35,248 bases of DNA from Candidatus Gastranaerophilales bacterium (GTDB lineage Bacteria > Cyanobacteriota > Vampirovibrionia > Gastranaerophilales > Gastranaerophilaceae). The notes beneath the pieces were generated by a model. That model was not told the origin of the DNA and did not search any database. It saw only the letters and a program-made list of their open reading frames with translations. Location: NCBI GenBank assembly GCA_944324235.1, contig CALUVN010000020.1:1-35248 (forward strand), read 5' to 3'. This document shows, piece by piece, positions 1-7,849 of the stretch. The stretch's first letter is position 1. Each line of letters opens with the position of its first letter. Position numbers and translations under genes: made by a program.

Positions 1-9
1 TAACTATCG

Positions 10-77
10 AAAGAAAAATCATTTTCGGGACACGCTTTCGCTCTGCTCACGCTATTGTCCTCAAATAATTTTTCTTT
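10..77. repeat. Long imperfect inverted repeat
   Basis: About 22 bases at 10-32 pair with 56-77 with few mismatches. The AAAGAAAAAT of the left arm faces ATTTTTCTTT on the right, and GGGACA faces TGTCC. The loop is GC-rich. No open reading frame covers it. It is probably part of a dispersed palindromic element or a transcription end for a gene left of the window. Confidence 0.5.
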
Positions 78-98
78 AATTATTTTTTATTAAGTTCA

Positions 99-135
99 TT
101 TCTTTCTCTTTTATTGCGAGTAAAAGAGAAAGAAA
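99..135. repeat. Perfect 15-bp inverted repeat
   Basis: TTTCTTTCTCTTTTA (99-113) is an exact reverse complement of 121-135, with a 7-base loop TTGCGAG. The arms are purely purine on one side and pyrimidine on the other. A related purine-rich stretch (AAAGAAAGAGAAA) follows at about 145-157. It could act as a terminator or be part of a dispersed repeat. Nothing coding is visible here. Confidence 0.6.
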
Positions 136-238
136 CGCAACCAAAGAAAGAGAAAAACGCGACCGACAGAAACGAGTCATCAGAAACTACGTTTCCGAAC
201 CTTCCTGCTGTAAACATCATGTCTGTCCCCTCACCCTA

Positions 239-262
239 ACCCTCTCCCTCAAGGGGCGAGGG
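239..262. repeat. GC-rich short hairpin of dispersed-repeat type
   Basis: CCCTCTCCC followed by TCAA and GGGGCGAGGG forms a near-perfect GC hairpin in an otherwise AT-rich stretch. Its composition differs sharply from the flanking genes, as is common for dispersed intergenic repeats. I cannot confirm copy number from one window. Confidence 0.4.
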
Positions 263-360
263 AACTACGGTTTTATATAAAAGCCAACAGCTAAAAGTTT
301 TTGAAAGTTTTTTGATTATCTTTAAAAAGGCGATTTCTCAGTTTGCGAAAAAATATTGAT

Positions 361-505
361 GCAAACGTTTCGTTTGCCAAACATTATGTTTGCCCCTGTC
401 TTGGATTTGCTCCACGCTCACGGAGACTCGACAAAAAGCCTGCGGCTTAGTCGTCTCGTTCCATTCGCTATCCGGACTTACTTCGTGTCGTCCGTCCGCA
501 AATCC
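361..505. repeat. Cluster of nested palindromes
   Basis: Four inverted repeats follow one another. GCAAACG-TTT-CGTTTGC lies at 361-377 and CAAACA-TTA-TGTTTG at 378-392. A larger nested structure is closed by GGATTTGC (403-410) with GCAAATCC (498-505). Inside it, GAGAC/GAC (423-432) pairs with GTCGTCTC (450-457), and AAGCC-TGC-GGCTT (436-448) forms the tip. The region is richer in GC than its surroundings. A 67-codon frame at 356-559 is an accidental reading of these repeats. This looks like a structured, probably mobile or dispersed non-coding element. Confidence 0.5.
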
Positions 506-579
506 GCCTCCTACTTAGGAGAGGGGAATACACTTTTCATAACTTTCAAAGTAATATAGCCTAAGACTTTCTCAGATAT

Positions 580-777
580 CTAAAAAATACGCTTAAGTTT
601 GTCTATGTCCTCAATAACTCTATCTAAAATCCAGTTTAGTGTCCCCATAGATTTTGCATCCTGTACATGTTTTTCTGTATATTCATAACATACGTGTAAA
701 TATGTATGTAAATCTTGCACTAAATATTCAAGTTCTTCGTATTCTTCTTCTGTAATTTCTTTGCCGGGAAACATCAT
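580..777 (-). CDS. Small acidic helical protein, unknown function (65 aa)
   Basis: I do not recognise this protein. It starts MMFPGKEITEEEYEELEYL and is rich in Glu, Asp and Tyr/Leu, suggesting two amphipathic helices. It has no signal peptide or membrane segment. AAGG sits a few bases before the paired ATG codons, and either Met can be the start. It is transcribed away from the AbrB-type gene at 891, and the 113-base space between them is full of palindromes. A divergent regulator/target or toxin-antitoxin-like pair is possible, but nothing in the protein identifies a toxin. A real gene is likely because of the ribosome site and the protein-like composition. Confidence 0.5.
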   Translation of the reverse strand: MMFPGKEITEEEYEELEYLVQDLHTYLHVCYEYTEKHVQDAKSMGTLNWILDRVIEDIDKLKRIF

Positions 778-799
778 TTAAACCTTAATTGTTACAGTA

Positions 800-833
800 A
801 TTGTTATTACTTAATAATAACAATGTAATAACA
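800..833. promoter_or_regulatory. Nested palindromes, candidate operator for the AbrB-type protein
   Basis: ATTGTTATTA (800-809) and TAATAACAAT (815-824) are perfect inverted arms around CTTAA. GTAATAACA (825-833) repeats the right-arm motif and is the reverse complement of 802-810. A possible promoter TTGTTA-N17-TGTAAT (801-829) lies inside the palindromes and reads toward the gene at 891. AbrB/MazE-type proteins are dimers that often bind such sites in their own promoters. Autoregulation is therefore inferred. Confidence 0.4.
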
Positions 834-890
834 TAATGTCAATCAAAAATGTTATACTTAATAGTAATTAAGTTATAATTTGGAGCGAAA

Positions 891-1049
891 ATGATACGCA
901 AACCTCTTAGAGCTATTGGCAATAGCTGGGGAGTAATTATCCCTAAGATATATCTTGAAGAATTGGGCATTAACCCTGTTCTGCATGATGTTAATTTAGA
1001 AATTGTCGATGGTGTTTTAAAGATTACCAAAGCCCCAAAAGCTGATTAA
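891..1049 (+). CDS. AbrB/MazE-type DNA-binding protein (52 aa)
   Basis: The product is only 52 residues. It begins MIRKPLRAIGNSWGVIIPK and continues YLEELGI, the typical start of a SpoVT-AbrB swapped-hairpin domain: a basic strand, then GNSWGV.IPK, then a short helix. The family acts as transition-state regulators or as antitoxins that repress their own promoter. GGAG lies 5 bases before the ATG. A TATAAT at 874-879 would place the transcript start almost at the start codon, so an upstream promoter overlapping the palindromes at 800-833 may be used instead. No adjacent MazF/PemK or VapC-like toxin is seen. The divergent 65-aa gene is the only candidate partner. Confidence 0.65.
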   Translation: MIRKPLRAIGNSWGVIIPKIYLEELGINPVLHDVNLEIVDGVLKITKAPKAD

Positions 1050-1068
1050 TTTTTTTCGGTTTTATGTA

Positions 1069-2403
1069 TTATTTTTCGGCCAGTTCACCTTTTAGGTACC
1101 ATGTTTTCGCGCCTGTGATTTTTGCGTTTACAAATTGGCCTGTGAGGTCTTTGTCGTAAGGTATATGAACTGTTTTGTTGTTTCTTGTTTTTCCTGTATT
1201 TATAAACATCCCTTTGCGTTCGTAAAAGCTTTCTACAAGGATTTCCATTTCTCTTCCGACAAATTTTAGGTTTGATTTGAGACAGTTTTCCTGAATTTTT
1301 TTATTCAGTCGCTGAAATCTTTCGTCTTTTACGTCTTCAGGGATATATTTATCAACCCATTTTGCTGCAACGGTTTTTTCTCTCGGTGAGTATGCGGCAA
1401 CATTTGAGTAATCAAGTTCAAACTCGTCGATGGCAGTAAGAGTTTCTTCAAACTGTTCTTCTGTTTCTCCTGGGAATCCTGCGATAAAGTCGCTTGTGAT
1501 GGTTACATCAGGAACTATTTTTCTTACTTTTTCAACGATTTTTGCATAAGTTTCCCTGTCATAGCGGCGGTTCATTTTTTTCAAAACTTCTGATGAACCT
1601 GACTGCATAGGAATATGGAAGTATTCGCAAACTTTATCGAGTTTGACAACGGTTTCAATCAATTCATCCGTAATATCCGTCGGGTATGACGTTACAAATC
1701 TGATACGGAATTTTCCGTCAAGCGCGTTGAGGTCTTTCAGTAAATCCGCAAGTCTGTAGTTTTTATCTTTGAAATCTTTTCCGTAGCTGTCGACATTTTG
1801 CCCGAGCAGGGTAATCTCTTTAAATCCGTCATTCAGCGCATCCTGTGCTTCTTTGATAATGGTTTCTGGAAGTCTGGAGCGTTCTCTGCCTCTTGTGTAC
1901 GGTACGATACAGTACGTACAGAAATTGTTGCAGCCTTCAGTTATAGGAATCCATGCGTTTGTAGATTTGACGCGTTTGATTTCGTAATCTTTTTCCCTGT
2001 CGGCTTCTGTCTGGTGAGTTTCCGTGCATTCGCAGACCTTTTCGCCTTTGTTTACTTTTTGTATAATATCAGGCAGTGAATAGATTTTGTGTGTGCCTAG
2101 TACAAAATCAACATAGGGTGCGCGTTTGAAAATTTCTTCAGCTTTTTGTTGTGCAACACAACCGCAGAATCCTATTTTCAGGTTAGGATTATTACGTTTT
2201 TTCCACATACCCCATGTTCCGATGAGGCTGAATGCTTTATCTTCACTCAGCTGACGGATGGAACATGTATTAACCATTAATAAATCCGCCTCTTCCGGAG
2301 TTGTTGTTTCTGTGTAATCAAAGTGTGCGAGCATTCCGAGCATTCTTTCCGTATCGGATTTGTTCATCTGGCAGCCCATTGTTTCTATATAAACTTTTTT
2401 CAT
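1069..2403 (-). CDS. miaB: tRNA-2-methylthio-N6-dimethylallyladenosine synthase MiaB
   Basis: MiaB adds the 2-methylthio group to i6A37 of tRNAs reading UNN codons, using two iron-sulfur clusters and S-adenosylmethionine. The 444-aa protein is of normal family length. Cys11, Cys47 and Cys82 (or Cys80) of the N-terminal MTTase domain would hold the sulfur-donating cluster. The radical SAM motif CNNFCTYC supplies Cys158, Cys162 and Cys165, followed by YTRGRERSR. The last ~65 residues have TRAM-domain character for tRNA binding. AGAGGA lies just before the ATG. It is divergent from the acyl-CoA ligase gene and probably transcribed alone. The related RimO and MtaB are less likely because the N terminus and CIVPYTRGRE match MiaB best. 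Confidence 0.95.
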   Translation of the reverse strand: MKKVYIETMGCQMNKSDTERMLGMLAHFDYTETTTPEEADLLMVNTCSIRQLSEDKAFSLIGTWGMWKKRNNPNLKIGFCGCVAQQKAEEIFKRAPYVDFVLGTHKIYSLPDIIQKVNKGEKVCECTETHQTEADREKDYEIKRVKSTNAWIPITEGCNNFCTYCIVPYTRGRERSRLPETIIKEAQDALNDGFKEITLLGQNVDSYGKDFKDKNYRLADLLKDLNALDGKFRIRFVTSYPTDITDELIETVVKLDKVCEYFHIPMQSGSSEVLKKMNRRYDRETYAKIVEKVRKIVPDVTITSDFIAGFPGETEEQFEETLTAIDEFELDYSNVAAYSPREKTVAAKWVDKYIPEDVKDERFQRLNKKIQENCLKSNLKFVGREMEILVESFYERKGMFINTGKTRNNKTVHIPYDKDLTGQFVNAKITGAKTWYLKGELAEK

Positions 2404-2462
2404 ATTTCCTCTTTTTTATAATTCGGTCTGTAATTTAATTGTATAACAAACAAGCCGAAAAC

Positions 2463-2491
2463 TTGACTTTTTCCTCGTAACATAATATTCT
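2463..2491 (+). promoter_or_regulatory. Candidate sigma-70-type promoter of the AMP ligase gene
   Basis: TTGACT (2463-2468), a 17-base spacer and TATTCT (2486-2491) lie about 38 bases upstream of the start codon. An AGGGG ribosome site follows at 2517-2521. Confidence 0.45.
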
Positions 2492-2528
2492 AAAATCATA
2501 TTGTGTTTATTGTTTTAGGGGCAACGTG

Positions 2529-4208
2529 ATGGGATTAAGAAAAAAGAATATACTTACACTTCTGGACGAGCGGACAAAGATTTACGGTGACAGAATTGCT
2601 CTCGGGATGAGAACTCCGGTCGGCTGGAAAGAATTTTCGTACAAGGGGTTGGGGCTTATTTCCAGAAAGCTTGCCTGTCATTTAATTCTTGATTTGGATG
2701 TCAAAAAAGGCGAGCGTCTTGCGATACTTTCGGAATCCAAGCCTGAATTCGGCGCGTGTGTTTTTGCAGCAATTCTTGCCGGTATGACAACCGTGCCGCT
2801 TGATATTAAGCTTACAAAGTACGAGTTAATCTCAATATTATCTGACTGTGAACCTGCTGTTATGCTGGTGTCGCATTCGTATGCGGGGCTTGCTCTGGAA
2901 TTGCAAAAGGCAATTCCTGCAATAAAACATATTATTGTAATGGACGAACCTGCTTATAATCAGGAGTTGCCAAGTATTTACAATCTGCCTGACAGGTATG
3001 AGGCAAAATGGAGACCCAGAAGTTCAAAATCAACTGCTTTGATTATTTATACATCCGGCACAACAGGTGCGCCTAAGGGGGTTGAGATTACTTTTAACAA
3101 CATGTTGACCCAGCTTGATGATTTGGAGGACGCGTTGAATGCTATTTTGCCGAATCGTCATATTACTGTGCTTTCCATTCTTCCTATGAATCATTTGTTT
3201 GAGCTGACTGTCGGATTTGCTACGTTTTTGCATTTCGGATTTTCGGTTTATTATACGCAAAGTCTCAAGCCTAAAGATATTCTCGGAATTATGCGCGATA
3301 AAAAAGTTGATTTTATGATTGTCGTGCCTGCGTTTTTAAAACTTTTGAAAACGTCTATTGAAAATGAATTGAATTCATTGCCAAAGTACAAACGTGCCGT
3401 TTTCGGTTTAATGTACAAACTGGCGAAATATATTCCGTCTTATAAGATTAAAAAAATTATGTTTAAACCTGTACATGACAAATTCGGCGGACATTTTATC
3501 GGGTGTATTTCCGGCGGAGCACCTCTTGATATTGAAGTGGGCAGTTTTTTTGAAAGAATAGGATTGCAGGTTTATCAGGGGTACGGTTTGTCGGAAACAA
3601 GTCCTGTAGTGTCGGTTAACACTGACAAACGGAATAATCTTGCCTCTGTCGGACGACCTTTAAAGAGTTTTGATGCTAAAATTGACAAAGAAACCGGAGA
3701 ACTTCTTCTGCGCGGACCGTCTGTTATGAAGGGGTATCATAATCAGCCGGAAGCCACATCAAGTGTTCTGGATTCTGATGGCTGGCTGCATACTGGGGAT
3801 ATCGCAAATATTGATAAAGACGGCCATATTTTTATTACCGGACGGATTAAAAATATGATAGTTCTTTCCGGCGGCAAAAAAGTTTTTCCTGAAGAAGTTG
3901 AAGCCGTACTTGAAAAAAGTCCTTATATAAATGAGGTTTGCGTGCTCGGTACTTCGAAAACTTTCGGTTCTAAAGGCGGCACTGAAGAAGTTACGGCCGT
4001 TATCTACCCGAAAGAAGATTTGTTTGAACGTTTTAGCGATAGTGAATTGAATAATTTTATCCGCGTTGAAGTGAAAAATATTTCCAATCAGCTTACGCAA
4101 TATAAACGACCGAATAATATTGTTGTCGTGAAAGAACCTTTGCCAAAGACTACGACCCGCAAAGTTAAACGAAAAGACGTGAAAGAACTTGTTTCTGCCG
4201 GAAATTAA
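2529..4208 (+). CDS. AMP-forming acyl-CoA synthetase/ligase
   Basis: This ANL-superfamily enzyme (559 aa) activates a carboxylate, probably a fatty acid, as an acyl-AMP and then transfers it to CoA or another carrier. The AMP-binding loop IIYTSGTTGAPKG lies at about 173-185. QGYGLSETSP (A5) is near 351-360 and GWLHTGDIA (A7) near 419-427. GRIKNMIVLSGGK (A8 hinge) is near 439-451, and the C-terminal lysine sits in TTRKVKRKD. Its length and motifs resemble long-chain acyl-CoA ligases (FadD type), but substrate cannot be read from sequence. I chose ATG 2529 because AGGGG is 7 bases upstream; an in-frame GTG at 2526 is too close. It converges on queH with a 4-base gap. Confidence 0.85.
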   Translation: MGLRKKNILTLLDERTKIYGDRIALGMRTPVGWKEFSYKGLGLISRKLACHLILDLDVKKGERLAILSESKPEFGACVFAAILAGMTTVPLDIKLTKYELISILSDCEPAVMLVSHSYAGLALELQKAIPAIKHIIVMDEPAYNQELPSIYNLPDRYEAKWRPRSSKSTALIIYTSGTTGAPKGVEITFNNMLTQLDDLEDALNAILPNRHITVLSILPMNHLFELTVGFATFLHFGFSVYYTQSLKPKDILGIMRDKKVDFMIVVPAFLKLLKTSIENELNSLPKYKRAVFGLMYKLAKYIPSYKIKKIMFKPVHDKFGGHFIGCISGGAPLDIEVGSFFERIGLQVYQGYGLSETSPVVSVNTDKRNNLASVGRPLKSFDAKIDKETGELLLRGPSVMKGYHNQPEATSSVLDSDGWLHTGDIANIDKDGHIFITGRIKNMIVLSGGKKVFPEEVEAVLEKSPYINEVCVLGTSKTFGSKGGTEEVTAVIYPKEDLFERFSDSELNNFIRVEVKNISNQLTQYKRPNNIVVVKEPLPKTTTRKVKRKDVKELVSAGN

Positions 4209-4212
4209 ATTT

Positions 4213-4773
4213 TTATGAAACTTCAGGTCTGATGCTGTATTGGCATCCGCAATAGTGCTGCCGGTAGAGGTTTAATTCTTTTGAAATTTTATTTGTTTTT
4301 AAAAATCCGTCGTTTTTTCTGAAATTAATCCCGACGTATGTAAGATTTGTTTCTTGTGCGATACGAGTCCCGATTTCTGTTAATTTCTCATAATTTTTAT
4401 GCGGGCTTATAACTATTGAGGTTGTAAATTTTTCGATTTTAAGTCCCAGTGCTTTTTCGGCTGTTTTACGAAGTCTTAATTCAAAGCATTTGTCGCAGCG
4501 TTTTCCTTTTTCGGGTTCGTTTTCAAGACCTTTGGCCGCTTCTTGAAAATCTTCCGGGCGATAGTCTCCTTCGATTAATTCCACGTTGTATTTTTTACAT
4601 AAAATTCTTTCCGCCTCAAGCCGTTTCAGGTATTCTTCCCGTGGAAAAATATTCGGGTTATAAAAGTATACATTTACATCATAGCCTGCTTCCCGTAAAT
4701 AATTTATCGGGTGAGCCGAACATATTCCGCAGCAGGCATGTAATAATATTTTATTATCTTTTCTTTGCTCCAT
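4213..4773 (-). CDS. queH: Epoxyqueuosine reductase QueH (DUF208)
   Basis: QueH reduces epoxyqueuosine to queuosine in the last step of tRNA wobble-base synthesis. It is the non-cobalamin alternative to QueG. The 186-aa protein shows the family cysteine set: HACCGIC near the N terminus (Cys14, Cys15, Cys18), CDKC (Cys93, Cys96) and CGC (Cys175, Cys177). Known family members use these to bind an iron-sulfur cluster and an adjacent metal site. FYNPNIFPREEYLKR and TTSIVISPHKN are typical family blocks. The first 20 bases overlap the end of the VKOR-DsbA gene, so the two are co-transcribed. No other queuosine gene lies in the window. Confidence 0.92.
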   Translation of the reverse strand: MEQRKDNKILLHACCGICSAHPINYLREAGYDVNVYFYNPNIFPREEYLKRLEAERILCKKYNVELIEGDYRPEDFQEAAKGLENEPEKGKRCDKCFELRLRKTAEKALGLKIEKFTTSIVISPHKNYEKLTEIGTRIAQETNLTYVGINFRKNDGFLKTNKISKELNLYRQHYCGCQYSIRPEVS

Positions 4774-5965
4774 GTTTGATTAATATTGCCTTTAAATCAT
4801 CATACGGTTTCAATCCGATAACAACTTCATCTTCAATTAACATTGAAGGGGTTGCGTCTATTTTTTTAGCGTAAGAATTGTCAATCCCTTTTAAAAGATT
4901 GTCATTTACTTCTTTGCTTTCCGCATACTTTTTCATTTCATCAAAATTCAGGCCTAATTCTTCTGCAATCGCTTTTATTTCCTGTTCGCTTTGAGGTTTT
5001 TTCTCAAAAAACAGAGAGTTAACATCCCAGAATTTTCCTTGAGCCTCTGCGGCTGCCGCGTATTTTGCCATTCTGCATGAGCCGTTGTGGAACGGACGGA
5101 TTAAGTATTTGTTGCACTCCATATCAAGCGGCAAATCACGGTGTATTACTTCAAACCCCTTTAATTCTTTTGCAAGTTTGTGTATCATTTTGTTGTATAC
5201 AGGGCAAATCGGGCACATATAATCAGTATACACATACACTTTTAATTTTGCGTCTTTATCCCCGAGCACATTGCCTGATACTGCGTACTGGTTGTGTTTG
5301 CTTGCGAAAAACTCTTTGAACTGTTTTTGTCTTTTAACCTGCGGGGCAAATTTGTATGATGTTCCTGTCCAGAACAAGAATCCGCCTGCCGCTACCATTA
5401 CACATATAAATGCAATGAGGTATGCTCTAACTTTAACCGCATCAAGAAAATCAGCCACGCTGTTTTTAAATGCCTGTACCCAGCCGCCGTTTTTGAAGTC
5501 TGTTGCGATAATACTTATCAGCAAATTGAGTATATATGTAAATGCGCACAGTACGCAGAGTTTTTTTATCTCAAACAAGCTTACGCATAAAAGAATCATT
5601 GATATGATAAACGAAATAAGTCCGAGCATTGATATATAATCAAGCGGACGTTTGAAAACTTCCATAAATTTCAAAAGTCTGAAATTTTTTAATTTGTCAG
5701 CAATCAGCATAAGGAAAATAAACGAATATAAAAACATTCCCCAGTATGCCAGCGGTATCCCGAAAAATTGTGATTCCGTCGTCTTTGCTATCCCGTCACA
5801 GTCTATAAAATCGTTTATTGAACAGAAACTCGCAAGCGCATAAGGATTGAAATTTGCGTCATAATATATAACAGCTAACTTTATTGTTGTAATAAAACCT
5901 ATCAATGCTATTATAAAAATACTTATTTTTTTTGCTGCCTCTTTTGAAATGTTCATAGTTTCCAT
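4754..5965 (-). CDS. VKOR family oxidoreductase fused to a DsbA-like thioredoxin domain
   Basis: The protein (403 aa) reoxidises a disulfide-forming thioredoxin partner using quinone and carries that partner in the same chain. Residues 1-145 form the VKOR membrane part with about four helices. Its Cys48/Cys56 loop pair is followed by the CVLC active pair (Cys137, Cys140). A further membrane segment lies near 181-200. From about 225 onward comes a periplasmic DsbA/thioredoxin-4 domain with CPIC (Cys251, Cys254) and the cis-proline loop DATPSM near the end. VKOR-thioredoxin fusions are typical of cyanobacteria; here the partner looks DsbA-like, not classical thioredoxin. A second possible start is Met4. 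It overlaps queH by 20 bases. Confidence 0.88.
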   Translation of the reverse strand: METMNISKEAAKKISIFIIALIGFITTIKLAVIYYDANFNPYALASFCSINDFIDCDGIAKTTESQFFGIPLAYWGMFLYSFIFLMLIADKLKNFRLLKFMEVFKRPLDYISMLGLISFIISMILLCVSLFEIKKLCVLCAFTYILNLLISIIATDFKNGGWVQAFKNSVADFLDAVKVRAYLIAFICVMVAAGGFLFWTGTSYKFAPQVKRQKQFKEFFASKHNQYAVSGNVLGDKDAKLKVYVYTDYMCPICPVYNKMIHKLAKELKGFEVIHRDLPLDMECNKYLIRPFHNGSCRMAKYAAAAEAQGKFWDVNSLFFEKKPQSEQEIKAIAEELGLNFDEMKKYAESKEVNDNLLKGIDNSYAKKIDATPSMLIEDEVVIGLKPYDDLKAILIKHGAKKR

Positions 5966-6063
5966 AATTCCATATTAATAAACATATACGATATTACTAT
6001 TTTACAATTTCGTCTCCTATAAATCAATAGCAGAAAGTATGTAAAAAATTTTTTTGAATTTTA

Positions 6064-6092
6064 TTGCAAAGTTTAAGATAATAGGTTAAAAT
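6064..6092 (+). promoter_or_regulatory. Candidate promoter of the MshEN-asparaginase operon
   Basis: TTGCAA (6064-6069), exactly 17 bases, then TAAAAT (6087-6092). Transcription would begin near 6099, giving a leader of about 25 bases before the GTG start at 6124. Confidence 0.55.
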
Positions 6093-6123
6093 AAAGATTG
6101 CAATAGATTGTAGAGAGTCAATC

Positions 6124-6858
6124 GTGAAAAAAAATTTGTTTGAGATATTTATAGCAAGGATAATGTCATTTCCTCTATGGGTCAGGCAGATAATTTATGT
6201 GCGCCTTGCGATGGATATGCGTAAGAATTTATGCGAAGAATTTATCAGAAGCAATGTTTCAAAGATTCTCGCGTTGTATTCCCCGATATTGACGTTTGAA
6301 GGCTCTACCGAACTCGCTGAACATAAATGCGGTTGGGATAGCAATATCTATAATTTTTTGCAATATTGTTCCGAAAATTTTTCCATCATTGATATTTCAA
6401 TAAGTTCGTATTTTTCAATGGAAGAGGTATCTAAATATTTGATATTCTGTATTGAACAGGGGTATGTCGAAGTGCCTAAGTCTAAAGAAGTTAATGCCAT
6501 GGCCAATTTCATTGCAGGTAAAACAAGATTAGGCGAATATTTTCTTGAACGCGGACTTATAAATGAAATGCAGCTTAATGATGTTTTGCTGGAGGTTGGT
6601 AAATATCCGTCAAAAATCGGAGAAGTGCTGCTCCAAAAAGGTTATATCGCAGAGAATGATTTGAAATCGGTCGTAATATTAAAAGAAGAATCAAAGAAAA
6701 GATTTATTCTTGATTTTTCAATGATACCTCAAGGTGTTACTTCCGTTTCTTATACTAAGGAAGAAACGGATGAACTGGCGGCTCTCAGAGATGAAAATAA
6801 AAAGTTGAAGTTAAAATTGGAAAGGCTTTTAAGTTTGGTGAAAAAAGATGAAGAATAA
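6124..6858 (+). CDS. Stand-alone MshEN-like (c-di-GMP-binding type) domain protein
   Basis: This 244-aa protein has no full-length family I can name. Residues 135-187 match the MshEN/GspE N-terminal fold. A 24-residue motif RLGEYFLERGLIN... (135-158) and a 5-residue spacer precede a second 24-residue motif KIGEVLLQKGYIA... (164-187). In MshE-type ATPases this paired arrangement binds cyclic di-GMP, although the terminal Gln of each motif is missing here. No Walker motifs or ATPase domain follow; instead residues 211-240 form a short charged coiled coil. The N-terminal 120 residues are unassigned and lack a clear membrane segment. Translation starts at GTG with a weak GAGAG site. It overlaps the asparaginase gene by 11 bases. 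Confidence 0.6.
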   Translation: MKKNLFEIFIARIMSFPLWVRQIIYVRLAMDMRKNLCEEFIRSNVSKILALYSPILTFEGSTELAEHKCGWDSNIYNFLQYCSENFSIIDISISSYFSMEEVSKYLIFCIEQGYVEVPKSKEVNAMANFIAGKTRLGEYFLERGLINEMQLNDVLLEVGKYPSKIGEVLLQKGYIAENDLKSVVILKEESKKRFILDFSMIPQGVTSVSYTKEETDELAALRDENKKLKLKLERLLSLVKKDEE

Positions 6859-7798
6859 CGAACCTCAATTACTGGTAGAATATTTAAGAGACGGACTTGC
6901 AGACGAAGAACATTACGGTTTTGTCGTTTTGTCAGATAAAGAACGTGCTTTCGATTTTACGGGAGACGATAAGAAATATCCTTTCTTCCTCCGGTCTTGC
7001 GGAAAACCTTTGCAGGCTGCTCTTTTGATAGATTACGGTATGGATATACGCTATAATATGACGGAAGAAGAAATTGCGCTATGCTGTGCCTCACATGCAG
7101 GTGAAGAGGTTCATGTAAATATTGCCAGAGGGCTTTTAGAAAAAATCGGACTTGATGAAAGCTATCTTAAATGCGGACTTTTGAAGCCGCTTTCCAAAAC
7201 CGAACAAATTAAGCTTGTTATGGAAAATAAGTCAGAAAATGTTCTTCAAAATAATTGCTCAGGAAAGCATATTATGATGCTGGGAATTTGCAAAATGAAC
7301 GATTGGAATCTTGCAACTTACGACGAGCCTGATCATCCGCTGCAAGTTGCAATAAGAAAAAAAATTACCGAACTTTGCGAACTTAAAAAAGAATATCCTG
7401 AAACAAAAGACGGATGCGGTGTTCCTATTATGGCAATGCCTCTGGAAAATATGCTCAAAGGTTATTTGAATCTTTTCTGTAATCCGCGTTATGAAAAGAT
7501 TAAAAATGCTTTTTTAAATCATCCGTACATTATCGGCGGCGAAGACAGAACAGATACAAAAATTATGGATTTAACAGATGGTATAGTGGCAAAAGTAGGC
7601 GCTGGCGGACTTTGTATTGTTGTTAATACAAAAGAAGAACAGGCTTTTGTTGTAAAAATTTCCGATTGCAACATGAAAGCAAGAGAACTTGTTGCTTTAA
7701 AATCTATTAATAATCTTCATTGGGGAGAAATTGAAATTCCTACTTCAATAAAGACAGCTCATGGCGATATTGTTGGTGAAATTAAAATTTATGCTTAA
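6848..7798 (+). CDS. ansA: L-asparaginase of the Rhizobium etli type (Asparaginase_II)
   Basis: This enzyme hydrolyses L-asparagine to aspartate and ammonia. It belongs to the family with a serine beta-lactamase-like fold that is unrelated to E. coli AnsA/AnsB. At 316 aa it is near normal family length. All the residues described for the R. etli enzyme can be placed. SCGK (Ser50, Lys53) and CASHAGE (Ser82) form the Ser-Lys centre. NCSGKH (Cys137, Lys140) and DGCGVP (Cys190) form the zinc site. There is no signal peptide, so it acts in the cytoplasm. It is translationally coupled to the upstream MshEN-like gene (11-base overlap) and followed by a strong terminator. The gene symbol is used loosely. 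Confidence 0.88.
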   Translation: MKNNEPQLLVEYLRDGLADEEHYGFVVLSDKERAFDFTGDDKKYPFFLRSCGKPLQAALLIDYGMDIRYNMTEEEIALCCASHAGEEVHVNIARGLLEKIGLDESYLKCGLLKPLSKTEQIKLVMENKSENVLQNNCSGKHIMMLGICKMNDWNLATYDEPDHPLQVAIRKKITELCELKKEYPETKDGCGVPIMAMPLENMLKGYLNLFCNPRYEKIKNAFLNHPYIIGGEDRTDTKIMDLTDGIVAKVGAGGLCIVVNTKEEQAFVVKISDCNMKARELVALKSINNLHWGEIEIPTSIKTAHGDIVGEIKIYA

Positions 7799-7813
7799 TA
7801 ATTTATAACTTAT

Positions 7814-7846
7814 AAAAAAGGACAAATTATTAATTTGTCCTTTTTT
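7814..7846. terminator. Bidirectional rho-independent terminator
   Basis: AAAAAAGGACAAATT (7814-7828) and AATTTGTCCTTTTTT (7832-7846) form a perfect 15-bp stem with a 3-base loop. The A-run and T-run make it work on both strands. It serves the convergent asparaginase and wall-hydrolase genes. Confidence 0.85.
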
Positions 7847-7849
7847 ATT

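Noticed and set aside
356-559. 67-codon open frame on the plus strand
   Set aside because: It reads through a series of palindromes, has no ribosome site, and the product has no protein-like pattern.
839-1030. 63-codon frame antisense to the AbrB-type gene
   Set aside because: The sense frame encodes a recognisable AbrB-type domain with a ribosome site; the antisense frame is its shadow.
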